Translations under genes and position numbers: made by a program | The notes under the pieces: generated by a model | What the model was told of the DNA's origin: nothing | Databases searched by the model: none | Seen by the model: only the letters and a program-made list of their open reading frames with translations | Source: a virus | Reading direction: 5' to 3' (one strand) | Length of the DNA: 64,000 bases | Virus record (IMG/VR): IMGVR_UViG_3300021373_001027 | Span: 1 to 64,000 of that record | Shown: piece after piece, positions 48,982 to 58,366 of the stretch | Layout: every line of letters begins with the position of its first letter | How positions within the stretch are numbered: the stretch's first letter is position 1

Positions 48982-51819
48982 ATGATCGCTTTAGATTTCT
49001 TTAAGGCGGTGCTGGGGGACTCTGGTTGGTATTGCGCGTTTAGTAAAGACCCAATAGTGCAAAAGTTCTATACAACAATAGAAGAACTTGACCACGTAAC
49101 TAAACAGTTTAGCCAGAACAACAAAGATTCCTACTTCGCACTAGCTACATTTAAAAACGGGGACTCAAGGGAAAGCATCAATGCCCTACAGATTAAGTCT
49201 TTCTTTGTAGACATTGACGCAGACCACGGAGCCATACGCTACGATAATAAACAGGAGGCCGTTTCAGAGTTAAGAGGTTTCTGTAAAGCTTTTGCTTTAC
49301 CCAAGCCTGTCATTGTAGATTCGGGTGGAGGGATTCACGCTTATTGGATTCTTGATGAGCCTGTCTCAATGGACGAGTGGAAGCCGGTAGCTCTCAGCTT
49401 TCGGCAAGCTTGTATTGATCACGGTCTACGCATTGATCCTAAAGTCACAGGTGACGGCGGCAGGGTGTTAAGGACACCCAATACGTATAACACTAGGTCA
49501 GATACGTATAGCAAGTTTTTAAGTGACACTGTTAACTACATACCCTTTTCCCTGTTTGCTGATAAGTTCGATACAGCGCCCGCGCCGGTACTGGTATCAA
49601 ACAACATTGACCAAGCAGACAGCGCTTTGCTTAACTTACTGCAAAGTAACGTACAGGGTAGCTTCACCAAAATAGAAGAAAAGAACGAAGCCGGTGAAGG
49701 TTGTGCACAGCTAGACTACATACTCAAGCACCAAGACGAAGTTAGCGAACCGCTTTGGCGTGCAGGGTTGTCTATTGTAAAGTTTTGTGACGAGTACGAT
49801 GAGGTAATGCATCGTATGTCAGAAAATCACCCTGAGTATGATGCGGGTGAAACTGAGTACAAGTTATCAAGAATCAAAGGCCCGTACAGGTGTAGCTCTT
49901 TTGAAGAAGAACGCCCTGAAGGTTGCGAAGGTTGTCCCCATAAAGGGCAGATAAACACCCCTTGGTCGCTGGGCATGAAGATAGCTGAAGCCGAGGGCGA
50001 GGAAGTTGTCTCTGATTTGTTTGACGACCAAATAAGCTATGTGATTCCTGAGTACCCTAAACCCTACTTTAGAGGATTGAACGGTGGCATATATATCCGT
50101 TCACAAACTCTAGCCGACGACGAGCCTGAAGAACGTTTGGTTTACCATAATGACTTATATGTAACCCGAAGAATACGTGACCCAGAACTAGGCGAGTCTA
50201 TTATTGTTACCTTAATTTTACCCCAAGATGGTAAAAAAGAGTTTGTATTACCGTTGACCGCTGCAACGTCACGCGAAGAATTTAGAAAAGCTATGTCCCA
50301 TCACGGCGTAGTTATGATGAAAATGGAAAACCTTATGGCCTATATACAGAAGTGGGTGGAGGAACTGCAATTGAAAAGCAAAGCTGATGAATCTAGGCGA
50401 CAGTTTGGTTGGACTAAGAATTTAGAAGGTTTTGTAGTCGGGGCCGAAGAAATTACCAAAGACGAGATACTGATAAACCACCCTTCGCCACCCACAGCTA
50501 GATTCTTTCCAGCGTTTGAACCTAAAGGCTCTTACGAGGACTGGCAAGTGATGATCGAAACTTACAATCGCCCTGATCTTGATGTGCACCAATTCTGTTT
50601 AGCCTTCTGTCTAGGATCGCCTCTGTTTGAGTTTATACCGAAGATTCAAGGCGGCGGTGTCCATTTGTTCAGTGGTGATAGCGGGTTTGGCAAAACGTCT
50701 GTCATGGACGCAGGGAACTCTATTTGGGGTGGCCCTAGCTTGCGAATTAAGGGCAAGGATACAGGCAACTTTACAATGAACAGAGCAGAGATATGGAAAA
50801 ACCTACCTTTGCTGATAGATGAAGTAGGAGATGTACCACCTCACGAACTAAGCGCACTCGCTATGGTTATGACGGACGGTGAGCAGAAAGGTCGAATGTC
50901 TAGCGGGGCCAATCAAGAGCGCATTAGGGGTGAGCCTTGGTCGCTAGGTGTAATGACCAACGGTAACAATAGCTTTATTGAACGTGTTTCTACCTTTAAG
51001 AACGTACCGCGTGCTGAAGCGCAGAGGATTCTAGAGTGGGAATGCGACGGTGTTAACTTCAATAAAAATGCTGAAGGGGGAGAAGAATCGGACAGGTTCA
51101 ACGACCTTCTTGAGAAGAACTACGGGTGGGCTGGCCCGATATTCATTAGATATATATTAAGTAACAAGGAAGAAGTACAGAAACTTGTTACCAAGACGAG
51201 TCAAGTGCTTAACAAAAAGCTAAGGTTGGCAGTGCAAAATAGGGTTTGGAAAGCCAACCTAACCGTTGCAATTGCTGCGAATATCATAGCTAACCGCCTT
51301 GGCATCTGGACATTCGATACCAATTTAATGCTGGCTACGAGTGCCAAAATCGTTAAGTATAATCGTGAAAAAGTGGTGACAATTACCCGCAATGCAACAG
51401 AAACGTTGAACGAGTATGTGGCAGAGAATATACGTAATATATATATCATTAACAGCAAGAAGGATTTACGTAAGCAAGGCATTCACAACAACGCATTGGA
51501 CAGCTTGGTAAAGACCGTTGACCCTTACAAAGTGGTAGGTCGGCTAGAGCCTGATACTGAAATGCTGTACTTAGCCGTTAGTCCTCTACGCAAATGGTGC
51601 TTGGATCAAAGAGTGAATTACTCTGAGTTAGATCGTGACCTGTGCCGAAACCATAACGCCTATAGAAAGAACAAGCGCCTATTGGCGGGACACAATCTTG
51701 ACACCGGCCCAGTAAAAGCTCTATGGGTTAACGTTAAGGATATTCTAGACTTGGAAGATGAAGATGCACTACGTGAACTGGAAAAAATAGCAAGCCTAAC
51801 AGAAGATGAAAACGATTAA
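48982..51819 (+). CDS. AEP primase-polymerase fused to a DUF927-like helicase
   Basis: 945 residues from the ATG at 48982, preceded by TTTGGAGACACAC; a TTG in that motif is not the likely start. N-terminal archaeo-eukaryotic primase (Prim-Pol/RepB-like) catalytic motifs: D77-I-D79, SGGGIHAYW (114-122) and RVLRTPNTYN (161-170). A zinc-finger-like segment follows (about 300-325, CSSFEEERPEGCEGCPHKG). The C-terminal helicase of the DUF927 group has Walker A GDSGFGKT (565-572) and Walker B LLIDEVGDVPPHE (about 611-623). Such single-chain primase-helicases initiate phage and plasmid replication; it is the best candidate initiator for the iteron region. Confidence 0.88.
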   Translation: MIALDFFKAVLGDSGWYCAFSKDPIVQKFYTTIEELDHVTKQFSQNNKDSYFALATFKNGDSRESINALQIKSFFVDIDADHGAIRYDNKQEAVSELRGFCKAFALPKPVIVDSGGGIHAYWILDEPVSMDEWKPVALSFRQACIDHGLRIDPKVTGDGGRVLRTPNTYNTRSDTYSKFLSDTVNYIPFSLFADKFDTAPAPVLVSNNIDQADSALLNLLQSNVQGSFTKIEEKNEAGEGCAQLDYILKHQDEVSEPLWRAGLSIVKFCDEYDEVMHRMSENHPEYDAGETEYKLSRIKGPYRCSSFEEERPEGCEGCPHKGQINTPWSLGMKIAEAEGEEVVSDLFDDQISYVIPEYPKPYFRGLNGGIYIRSQTLADDEPEERLVYHNDLYVTRRIRDPELGESIIVTLILPQDGKKEFVLPLTAATSREEFRKAMSHHGVVMMKMENLMAYIQKWVEELQLKSKADESRRQFGWTKNLEGFVVGAEEITKDEILINHPSPPTARFFPAFEPKGSYEDWQVMIETYNRPDLDVHQFCLAFCLGSPLFEFIPKIQGGGVHLFSGDSGFGKTSVMDAGNSIWGGPSLRIKGKDTGNFTMNRAEIWKNLPLLIDEVGDVPPHELSALAMVMTDGEQKGRMSSGANQERIRGEPWSLGVMTNGNNSFIERVSTFKNVPRAEAQRILEWECDGVNFNKNAEGGEESDRFNDLLEKNYGWAGPIFIRYILSNKEEVQKLVTKTSQVLNKKLRLAVQNRVWKANLTVAIAANIIANRLGIWTFDTNLMLATSAKIVKYNREKVVTITRNATETLNEYVAENIRNIYIINSKKDLRKQGIHNNALDSLVKTVDPYKVVGRLEPDTEMLYLAVSPLRKWCLDQRVNYSELDRDLCRNHNAYRKNKRLLAGHNLDTGPVKALWVNVKDILDLEDEDALRELEKIASLTEDEND

Positions 51820-52009
51820 CCCTGATGGGGTTTTAGTAAACGTTTACTGGGAAGCCGCTGTTCGCGGCAGCTCTTTTTTTATACCCTGCATAAACGTAAG
51901 CAAGGCTAAACTGCAAGTTAAAAGAGTAGCTAAAGACAAAGAGTTAAGTATAAAGAGCAAGACTGTAATTGAGCATGGTATTATTGGGTTGCGTGTTTGG
52001 ATTCAATAA
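51806..52009 (+). CDS. Small protein at end of the early operon, 67 residues
   Basis: Overlaps the primase gene by 14 bases. MKTINPDGVLVNVYWEAAVRG... then basic beta segments LQVKRVAKDKELSIKS and HGIIGLRVWIQ. The EAAVRGSSFFIPCIN block looks like short phage proteins that follow primase genes. Unknown function. Confidence 0.6.
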   Translation: MKTINPDGVLVNVYWEAAVRGSSFFIPCINVSKAKLQVKRVAKDKELSIKSKTVIEHGIIGLRVWIQ

Positions 52010-52071
52010 GGATATAATCGGATACCGCTTTTGTCATGGGGAGCGGTTATTCATGGTAGTCTCCTTACTTT

Positions 52072-52095
52072 GCCCCCTACTTAGGGGGCTTTTTT
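52072..52095 (+). terminator. Rho-independent terminator of the early operon
   Basis: GCCCCC (52072-52077), 6-base loop, GGGGGC (52084-52089), six T. It sits between convergent operons, overlapping the end of the 2084-residue gene; on the minus strand the same stem lacks a T run but may slow polymerase. Confidence 0.9.
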
Positions 52096-55000
52096 ATAGC
52101 TCCAAGGCTGACTTAGCAAGTTCCGCTTCAGTTTTGTCCCTGTATCGTATACCCATAACTCTATCTTCAACGGCCTTCATTCTAGCTCTAAATGATCGGT
52201 CAAAGGTTCCGTTTTCGCCAAGCTTAATTGCAAACTTAGAGTTTGCTGGTAACGACTTGTTAAACTCTACAGCTTCCTTAAGCTCATCGGCGTAACCTGC
52301 ACCGTCACCAACGCGGTACGCAAGCCAAGCTCTCTTTAAGATCAATGATCTTCGTTCTGCTCGGTTACCTTCTATGTACTTCTGGTTAGATATAAACCTC
52401 TGAGACTCTGTGACTTCTGTAGGTGCAAAGCCAATAACTTGCCCGAACAACGATAGCACTCCGAAATCATCGGTGATCATATCCCCGCTAGTGGTTTTAG
52501 CTCCATCCGATCTGTACCTGTTAGCTTTAAGCGCGTTGCTAATTGCAGGGGGCAATATAGCTTCCCACATTCTTCCCCAATCACCTCTCTGATAAGAACT
52601 GTAGCCTCTTGGAATACGCGATACGGTTCCCCATACAGGGCCAAGCGCTAAGGTAGCGTACAGTTCGGCGGGTGTTTGATCGTAGTTACGGTTGCTGCGG
52701 TAGAGCATATCCGTAAGTGCAATCCTGTCGGCAACGTTTACACCCAAAAGACTATTCACAACACCAGACGATGCACCAATGCCAATTCGCTTACGTAGCA
52801 TGTTATCAAAATCGTCTTCTTCACCATCACTTAAAAACAAATTGTAAAGAGCAGCAAAAATACCCATCAGCGGGATGCCTCTTACTCCCGCAAACGCAGC
52901 CGATGCGAGGTAGACGTTAAATATCTGATCCCTCGCTGCCTTCCTAATCTCAGGGGTTTCTCCCGCTAGCATATCCTTTGCCATCTTAAACTGTAGATAC
53001 ATCATGCGTGAGCCATAGCTCTTATACATAAAGGCCATTGACATTAGCGGTTTTTGCCCAAAGCGCGTGTTAGACAAGGTGGACATTGCACCGTTCACCA
53101 TCTGACTATCACTAATGGCATCTAGCGCGGCCTTCTCGTAATCTATCTTATCTCCCGCCTTCCTTTGATCCTCCAACCTAAACCTATAGCTGGCTAGAAT
53201 CGTAGCTTCCCTTCGCACTCGTTCACTGCTTGACATGAGTGAACCCATTAAGTTGTTCAAAACAGACATGAATCTGTTTTCACCTGTCATTTCGCCGCTG
53301 TCTGATCTAAGTGCAAGTTGGTGAACTTGGCCGTATTGTCGCATGGCCTCAACAAGCGGTCTTAGTTCTCGCGAGTTTTTATCGTTACCGCTTAAGTCCA
53401 TATTAACCAGCGAATACCACGCCCCTATCTTACGCGTATCTCTTTCTCCAAGACCTTTTTCTTTAATCTCTTTGTCGCTAAGCCCTTTAGTGGTGTAGCT
53501 TTCCACCGAGGTCTTAAACGGCGTACTCATAACGTCTTTTACAGCTTTTAAAACGGCCTTATTGGTTTCCACAATGCCTCTGTCAAACTTAGAATTAAGA
53601 TGCGGGGCAATAACCATCGGTAACGCAAAGGTATCAATAAGCGCTGAAGATACGTTCAAGCCCAGAGTCCAACCATACGCCGCTGTCTTAGCATAGTTAG
53701 CCATGTCCGTTACGGTTCCCGTAATAGGGTTACGTGCTAGTGCTATTCTCTTTTTCAGTTCTTCGCCTATGATTAGCTTTCTTTCGTTTTCTGCACTGTT
53801 GTTATCCGATGCAATAATCTTCATTTCAGCATCAAGCTCAGCTTCAGTTCTAGAAAGCTCATCCCTCATCTTCATGCTGTTTATCTTTCTTGCAAGATCA
53901 GTCAACGAAGACTCATAGACCTTAACAACATCATTGTTGTATCCAGCTTTACCTGTACGTTTCTTTAACGCATTCAATACAGTTCTTTGCGGAGCGGCTT
54001 CGATAGCTGTTCGTATAAGTTCTTCTTTGATTGCCTCAGTTTCAGGTGTATCGCCTAACCTGTTAATAAGCTGTAAACTTTTACCCACAAAGCTGTAAGG
54101 TATTCTATCGCCAGTCAGGTAGTCCGTTAGCTTTGTGGGTGTTCTGATAAGGTCAACCTGTGCTGGTTCTAGCAGGTTTTCTTTAAGAAACTCTACACGC
54201 GCATCCCGTTCGGTTGAGCTAGTGAACATCTCAAACGCATCTCTCGTCTTGCCGTCTGCGTCAGTAAAAGTGAAAGACAGAAGATAATCACCTCTACGCT
54301 GCAAAGGGAAGTATCCTTCAAGCGCGTTGTTCTTAAAGTGTTCGTACAATTCGCTGTATATCTTACTACCCGTCTCAGGGTCAATCGCCCCCAATGCCAC
54401 CTCTAACTGCTTAAGCAGGTCTTGATACATGCGGTCATAGTTAGACCTAACCTTATTGTATTCAAGCTGCCCTCCGTTGTCCTTCAAGCGATTCCATACA
54501 GGTTCTAGCTTTTCGTATGCCGCTTTCTGTTCACCTCTGTACTCATTCTTAGCTTTTCTAAAGTCAATCTGAGCCAAAGTGCCGTCCAGTAAAACCTGCT
54601 TTAAATCGCTTAAAGCTTCAGTGTTTTGCTTTCCCCACACTTGCAAGTCTTTTGCAGCAGTTTCCGCAATTGCTTGCTGATCGCCATACAACCGACCTTC
54701 GTACTCACTGATTGTCGTAAGTATGCGATCAGCCGACTTAAAGCTATCCTTAGCTGTATCAACGACTAAAGATAACTGTAAAGAACCTAGCATGGGGCCG
54801 AGGCTTGCATTGCTAAGCCTTCTAAGTGCACTCATCCCAACGGCTTTTGTTGTTGAGCCTCCATCGAACAACCCAAGCACTTTATTGTTGTCAGTGAGCA
54901 AGTTATAAACTTTACCAGTAGCAGCGGTGGCGCTGGGAGCAAGCAACTGTTCCATTGTATCGTTAAGGTCACGACGCGTTGCTACGTTTCCAAACAAACG

Positions 55001-58000
55001 TTTTATTGCGTCTGTCAAGCGTTGAAACATACTTTGTCGTTGCTTATCACTAGGTAGCATGAAGCTGAGTTCCCTGCGAAAATCAGGGTTGCCAAAGTAC
55101 TCCGCGACAAATTCATGTATACTTGATGTTGCGTAACTAGCAGGAAGTTTAGACTTAGCTTGCTCGTATAGCTTTGCTATTTTTCTAGCAGCAGGGTTTG
55201 ATTTGTTGTTAATTTGTTTATGAGTTAAAGCGTGAGCAATTTCGTGTAATACAGAATGGTTGGTTACCGACTCACCTTCAAGTATGTATACCGTATTATT
55301 GCTAATCCGATACTGACCTTTAACTAAAACACCCTCTACGTCACCCAAGTCTTTAACAAACTCAACTTTTAGGTCACCTACTAATTCAGAAAACAACTTA
55401 GCAATACGTGAAAGTGACCCAGTTTCCCGGCGAGATATTATGTTTAAGGCTTCTTGCACATCACCACTTCTGAGTGCAGCGGCAGCGGCACTGTCCATAG
55501 GTGCTGCTACGTCTAGCAAACCTTCTTCAGCAAGCATATTAAAATCAGACTCAGATAAACCGAATGCGGCTAGGTCGCTCTCGGCATCGCTCAATGCGCC
55601 GGTTTCTTCAGCGGTAGAGTCTACGGCATCGTCAATTATTTGCTGCTGTTTCTTGGCGGCTTGGCGTTCCCTTCGACTTTCTTGAGCTTCCTCAGACTCG
55701 CTCTTGCGTTGTCTTTCTTCAGCTTGGCGCTGTTCCATTGCTTTTCTGGCAGCGACCCGATCATCAAAAGCTTGGCGTTGTTCAGCTTGACCTTTGTTGG
55801 CTTCTATTAATACATCAACTTCTTTTTGCGCTTTACTTAAAGCTTTCTTTTGAGCAGCAGTGCCTTTGTTTTCTATGAACTTAACAGCAAGTTTAGCGCG
55901 TTGCCTGCTCGTCCCCTCTAGTTCTTTACGAACACGGGGGCTACCTTCTTCTGAGATTCTGTTAGCTGTTTCGTTGCTAGTGTACCCAAGCTCAGACGCG
56001 TCAAAAGCCAGCCGTCTAGCAGCGTCGTCAGGTTTGAACTTACCAAAGTAAGTCTTAATGACATTTACATCTTTGACGGAGCCTTTCTTGCTTGTTTGTA
56101 CTTGCTTAACGTCCTTGATTTTTTTGTCGGCTACAACAGCAGCGACCTTATCTTCAGGATCGACGGGTTTTTTAACTTCGACTTTAGGCTTGGGCGCTAG
56201 TGTATCAGGCTTAGTTCTTTTTCTGCTTCTAGTATCTGGTACGTTACCCCCAGTACTTGCCACGCTAGGCTGTCTAACGTCTCCAGCGACGGGGGTAGGT
56301 CGTTTTGCAGTAGGTAAAGGTCGCCTTGGCTGCTTGCTTCTGACGCCTCCGCTAGTACTTTTAGCGCTAGTTCCATCTGTTCCTGTGTCAAATTTAACAG
56401 CGGGTTCGACATTAGCGGGTTCCGTTACTTTTTTTTTACTCGCAGGGGTTTTTGCAGCAAGTGCTTTCGCTGCATCTACAGCCGCTTTTTTGTTGGGTAT
56501 CGCCCTGCCTCTTTTATCGACGCCAAACAATCCAACATTAGAACCAAAGCCACTTTTATCATCAAAGAACTTTGTCATTAAGAACTTAGTTCTGTTGTTA
56601 CCGTTCTTGTTCGCAAAGGTTTGAAGTTCTCTTTTTACCAAAGCCTTGTCTTGTGGGTTGTTTAAATCTTTACCCTTAACTCTGGCCCGCACTGGTGCGT
56701 TCTTGGGAATGTCAAATGAATTTAACAACTGGTCGTTTACTACAACCGGTTTTGCTAGGGGTGTAGCTTCGGCCTTAGCTTGAGGTACAACGGGAGGTTT
56801 AGCTTTTGCTCCACGAAACTTATCTTGAACTCTACCCAACGGCTGACCCTTAGCACCCAACATGCGACCTTGCACTGGGGCTGGGGTTTGATCGGTGGTA
56901 ACGTCAAGTTCACCTTGAATTGTTTGCGTAGGCAGCTTTGTCTGTGGCTCTGCTTTCGGCGTAGCTTTAGCTTCTTGAAGGTCGCGAGGAAATAAATCCC
57001 GTTGACCGTCTGAGTCTGCAAGAATCTCTCGCAATGCGCGATCAATTTGCTCATCGGTCATGTTCTCTATAAGAAGGTCATCGTCTGCATTAATATCTAA
57101 GCCGCTGAGAGTAGGCTTTGCTTCTTCTTCGCTACGGGCTTTTTGTATTCGCTCATTAACGTTGGCGTTAATAGCTCGGTCACGTTCTGAAGGCTGCGGA
57201 AGGGCAAGCTGTCCTGTAGGCTCCCTTACATTTTCTATCTCGGCAAGAGCGGCGTCTAAGATAGAATCATCAACGGGACGCTGAGGCATGTTCATTTGAG
57301 ATGGCTTGCGGCTTCTAGGTTCTTCTAACGATAAAGAATCTAGTCTGTCTAGTAGACTATCAAGATCGTCAACCTCAACGGGACGCTGAGGCATGTCCAT
57401 TTGAGTAGGTCTAGCTCGCCTTGCGTCTATAGAGGGCACACCCATATCCGTAGGGTCAAAAGCCGATGGCTGTAAAGGCGCATCGGTAGAAATATCGGAC
57501 GCTTCTAACAACTCCGATTCTATATCAGGGGCATCTTCAGACGATGCGGCACTTCCTCGCCGTGGAACTAATGCACCTACGATAGCACCGACAGCCGCGC
57601 CAATACCGCCCGACTCTAAAACGTTATCCATCAGCGATTCTAATTCAGGATTGTAAATCTTGCGCTCGGTTACGTTTTGCAGGTACTCGTAAACAGCTTC
57701 TTGTGCGCCTTCGTAGGAACCGCTCTTGGCAGCGTCAACTACCTTACCCTTAATGCCGTTAGGTAATGCCTGTGCAAGCTTAAATATTCTTTGGATAGGA
57801 AGGGCTTGTGTGGCACCGATTGCAGTACCGGACAGTGCAGCTTGGCTTCGTTGTTCCTCTGTAGCACCAGCGGCTCTAGCTCTCTCAGATGCATCTCCTG
57901 CACCAGCAGCCGAACCTAATCCTGCCCCCGCCACCACACCCGCTACAGGGCCACCCACAAGACCGGCAGCTAGATAGGGGCCGATTGAACCTAGACCTTC

Positions 58001-58348
58001 AACGACTTTAGTTAAAGTGTCATCTTCAAGTCCCGGCTCTCGCTCTGGCCTTAGAGTTTCTGCTGAACTCTTAATAAAATCTCTGGTCTTACTTTCATAT
58101 TCTTCGGGCAACAATGTCGCTAAACCCAAAGCACCAAGTTCACCAGTGTTCACTGCCCCGCGACCTAACGCGGGAAAAAAGTCACCAAAGCGCTCACCGA
58201 TAGTAACTTCTTCAGCGTCTCTGGCTTTGATTCTATCCGTTATTTCTTTTTGACGAACTAATGAAGCAAGCTGTCTGCGGCCAATGCCTTCTGGCCCTTC
58301 AATTTCAACAACTTGTCCATTTTGCTTAGTGACTTCATAAATCGGCAT
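52094..58348 (-). CDS. Giant internal virion / ejection protein with metallopeptidase motif (polyvalent type)
   Basis: 2084 residues. An N-terminal small beta domain (MPIYEVTKQNGQVVEIEG) is followed by Gly/Ala hydrophobic segments (about 110-165, LAAGLVGGPVAGVVAGAG; about 248-262) likely membrane-active. Residues about 270-1000 are charged, Pro/Gln-rich and largely helical. H1035-EIAH-A is a zinc-peptidase motif with a downstream Glu in FVAEYFGN, a gluzincin-type layout. The last 1000 residues are helical, resembling LPD38-type large polyvalent domains. In short-tailed phages such proteins are packaged and injected to open a channel and process the cell envelope. A host-modifying role is also possible. 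Confidence 0.8.
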   Translation of the reverse strand: MPIYEVTKQNGQVVEIEGPEGIGRRQLASLVRQKEITDRIKARDAEEVTIGERFGDFFPALGRGAVNTGELGALGLATLLPEEYESKTRDFIKSSAETLRPEREPGLEDDTLTKVVEGLGSIGPYLAAGLVGGPVAGVVAGAGLGSAAGAGDASERARAAGATEEQRSQAALSGTAIGATQALPIQRIFKLAQALPNGIKGKVVDAAKSGSYEGAQEAVYEYLQNVTERKIYNPELESLMDNVLESGGIGAAVGAIVGALVPRRGSAASSEDAPDIESELLEASDISTDAPLQPSAFDPTDMGVPSIDARRARPTQMDMPQRPVEVDDLDSLLDRLDSLSLEEPRSRKPSQMNMPQRPVDDSILDAALAEIENVREPTGQLALPQPSERDRAINANVNERIQKARSEEEAKPTLSGLDINADDDLLIENMTDEQIDRALREILADSDGQRDLFPRDLQEAKATPKAEPQTKLPTQTIQGELDVTTDQTPAPVQGRMLGAKGQPLGRVQDKFRGAKAKPPVVPQAKAEATPLAKPVVVNDQLLNSFDIPKNAPVRARVKGKDLNNPQDKALVKRELQTFANKNGNNRTKFLMTKFFDDKSGFGSNVGLFGVDKRGRAIPNKKAAVDAAKALAAKTPASKKKVTEPANVEPAVKFDTGTDGTSAKSTSGGVRSKQPRRPLPTAKRPTPVAGDVRQPSVASTGGNVPDTRSRKRTKPDTLAPKPKVEVKKPVDPEDKVAAVVADKKIKDVKQVQTSKKGSVKDVNVIKTYFGKFKPDDAARRLAFDASELGYTSNETANRISEEGSPRVRKELEGTSRQRAKLAVKFIENKGTAAQKKALSKAQKEVDVLIEANKGQAEQRQAFDDRVAARKAMEQRQAEERQRKSESEEAQESRRERQAAKKQQQIIDDAVDSTAEETGALSDAESDLAAFGLSESDFNMLAEEGLLDVAAPMDSAAAAALRSGDVQEALNIISRRETGSLSRIAKLFSELVGDLKVEFVKDLGDVEGVLVKGQYRISNNTVYILEGESVTNHSVLHEIAHALTHKQINNKSNPAARKIAKLYEQAKSKLPASYATSSIHEFVAEYFGNPDFRRELSFMLPSDKQRQSMFQRLTDAIKRLFGNVATRRDLNDTMEQLLAPSATAATGKVYNLLTDNNKVLGLFDGGSTTKAVGMSALRRLSNASLGPMLGSLQLSLVVDTAKDSFKSADRILTTISEYEGRLYGDQQAIAETAAKDLQVWGKQNTEALSDLKQVLLDGTLAQIDFRKAKNEYRGEQKAAYEKLEPVWNRLKDNGGQLEYNKVRSNYDRMYQDLLKQLEVALGAIDPETGSKIYSELYEHFKNNALEGYFPLQRRGDYLLSFTFTDADGKTRDAFEMFTSSTERDARVEFLKENLLEPAQVDLIRTPTKLTDYLTGDRIPYSFVGKSLQLINRLGDTPETEAIKEELIRTAIEAAPQRTVLNALKKRTGKAGYNNDVVKVYESSLTDLARKINSMKMRDELSRTEAELDAEMKIIASDNNSAENERKLIIGEELKKRIALARNPITGTVTDMANYAKTAAYGWTLGLNVSSALIDTFALPMVIAPHLNSKFDRGIVETNKAVLKAVKDVMSTPFKTSVESYTTKGLSDKEIKEKGLGERDTRKIGAWYSLVNMDLSGNDKNSRELRPLVEAMRQYGQVHQLALRSDSGEMTGENRFMSVLNNLMGSLMSSSERVRREATILASYRFRLEDQRKAGDKIDYEKAALDAISDSQMVNGAMSTLSNTRFGQKPLMSMAFMYKSYGSRMMYLQFKMAKDMLAGETPEIRKAARDQIFNVYLASAAFAGVRGIPLMGIFAALYNLFLSDGEEDDFDNMLRKRIGIGASSGVVNSLLGVNVADRIALTDMLYRSNRNYDQTPAELYATLALGPVWGTVSRIPRGYSSYQRGDWGRMWEAILPPAISNALKANRYRSDGAKTTSGDMITDDFGVLSLFGQVIGFAPTEVTESQRFISNQKYIEGNRAERRSLILKRAWLAYRVGDGAGYADELKEAVEFNKSLPANSKFAIKLGENGTFDRSFRARMKAVEDRVMGIRYRDKTEAELAKSALEL

Positions 58349-58366
58349 TGTGTTATTTACCTAAGC

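Noticed and set aside
51969-52295. 108-codon frame across the early terminator
   Set aside because: Runs through the terminator into the opposite gene; no ribosome site.
56058-56624. 188-codon plus-strand frame opposite the giant virion gene
   Set aside because: Leu/Ser/Val/Thr-rich shadow of a Lys/Pro-rich segment of the gene on the other strand.
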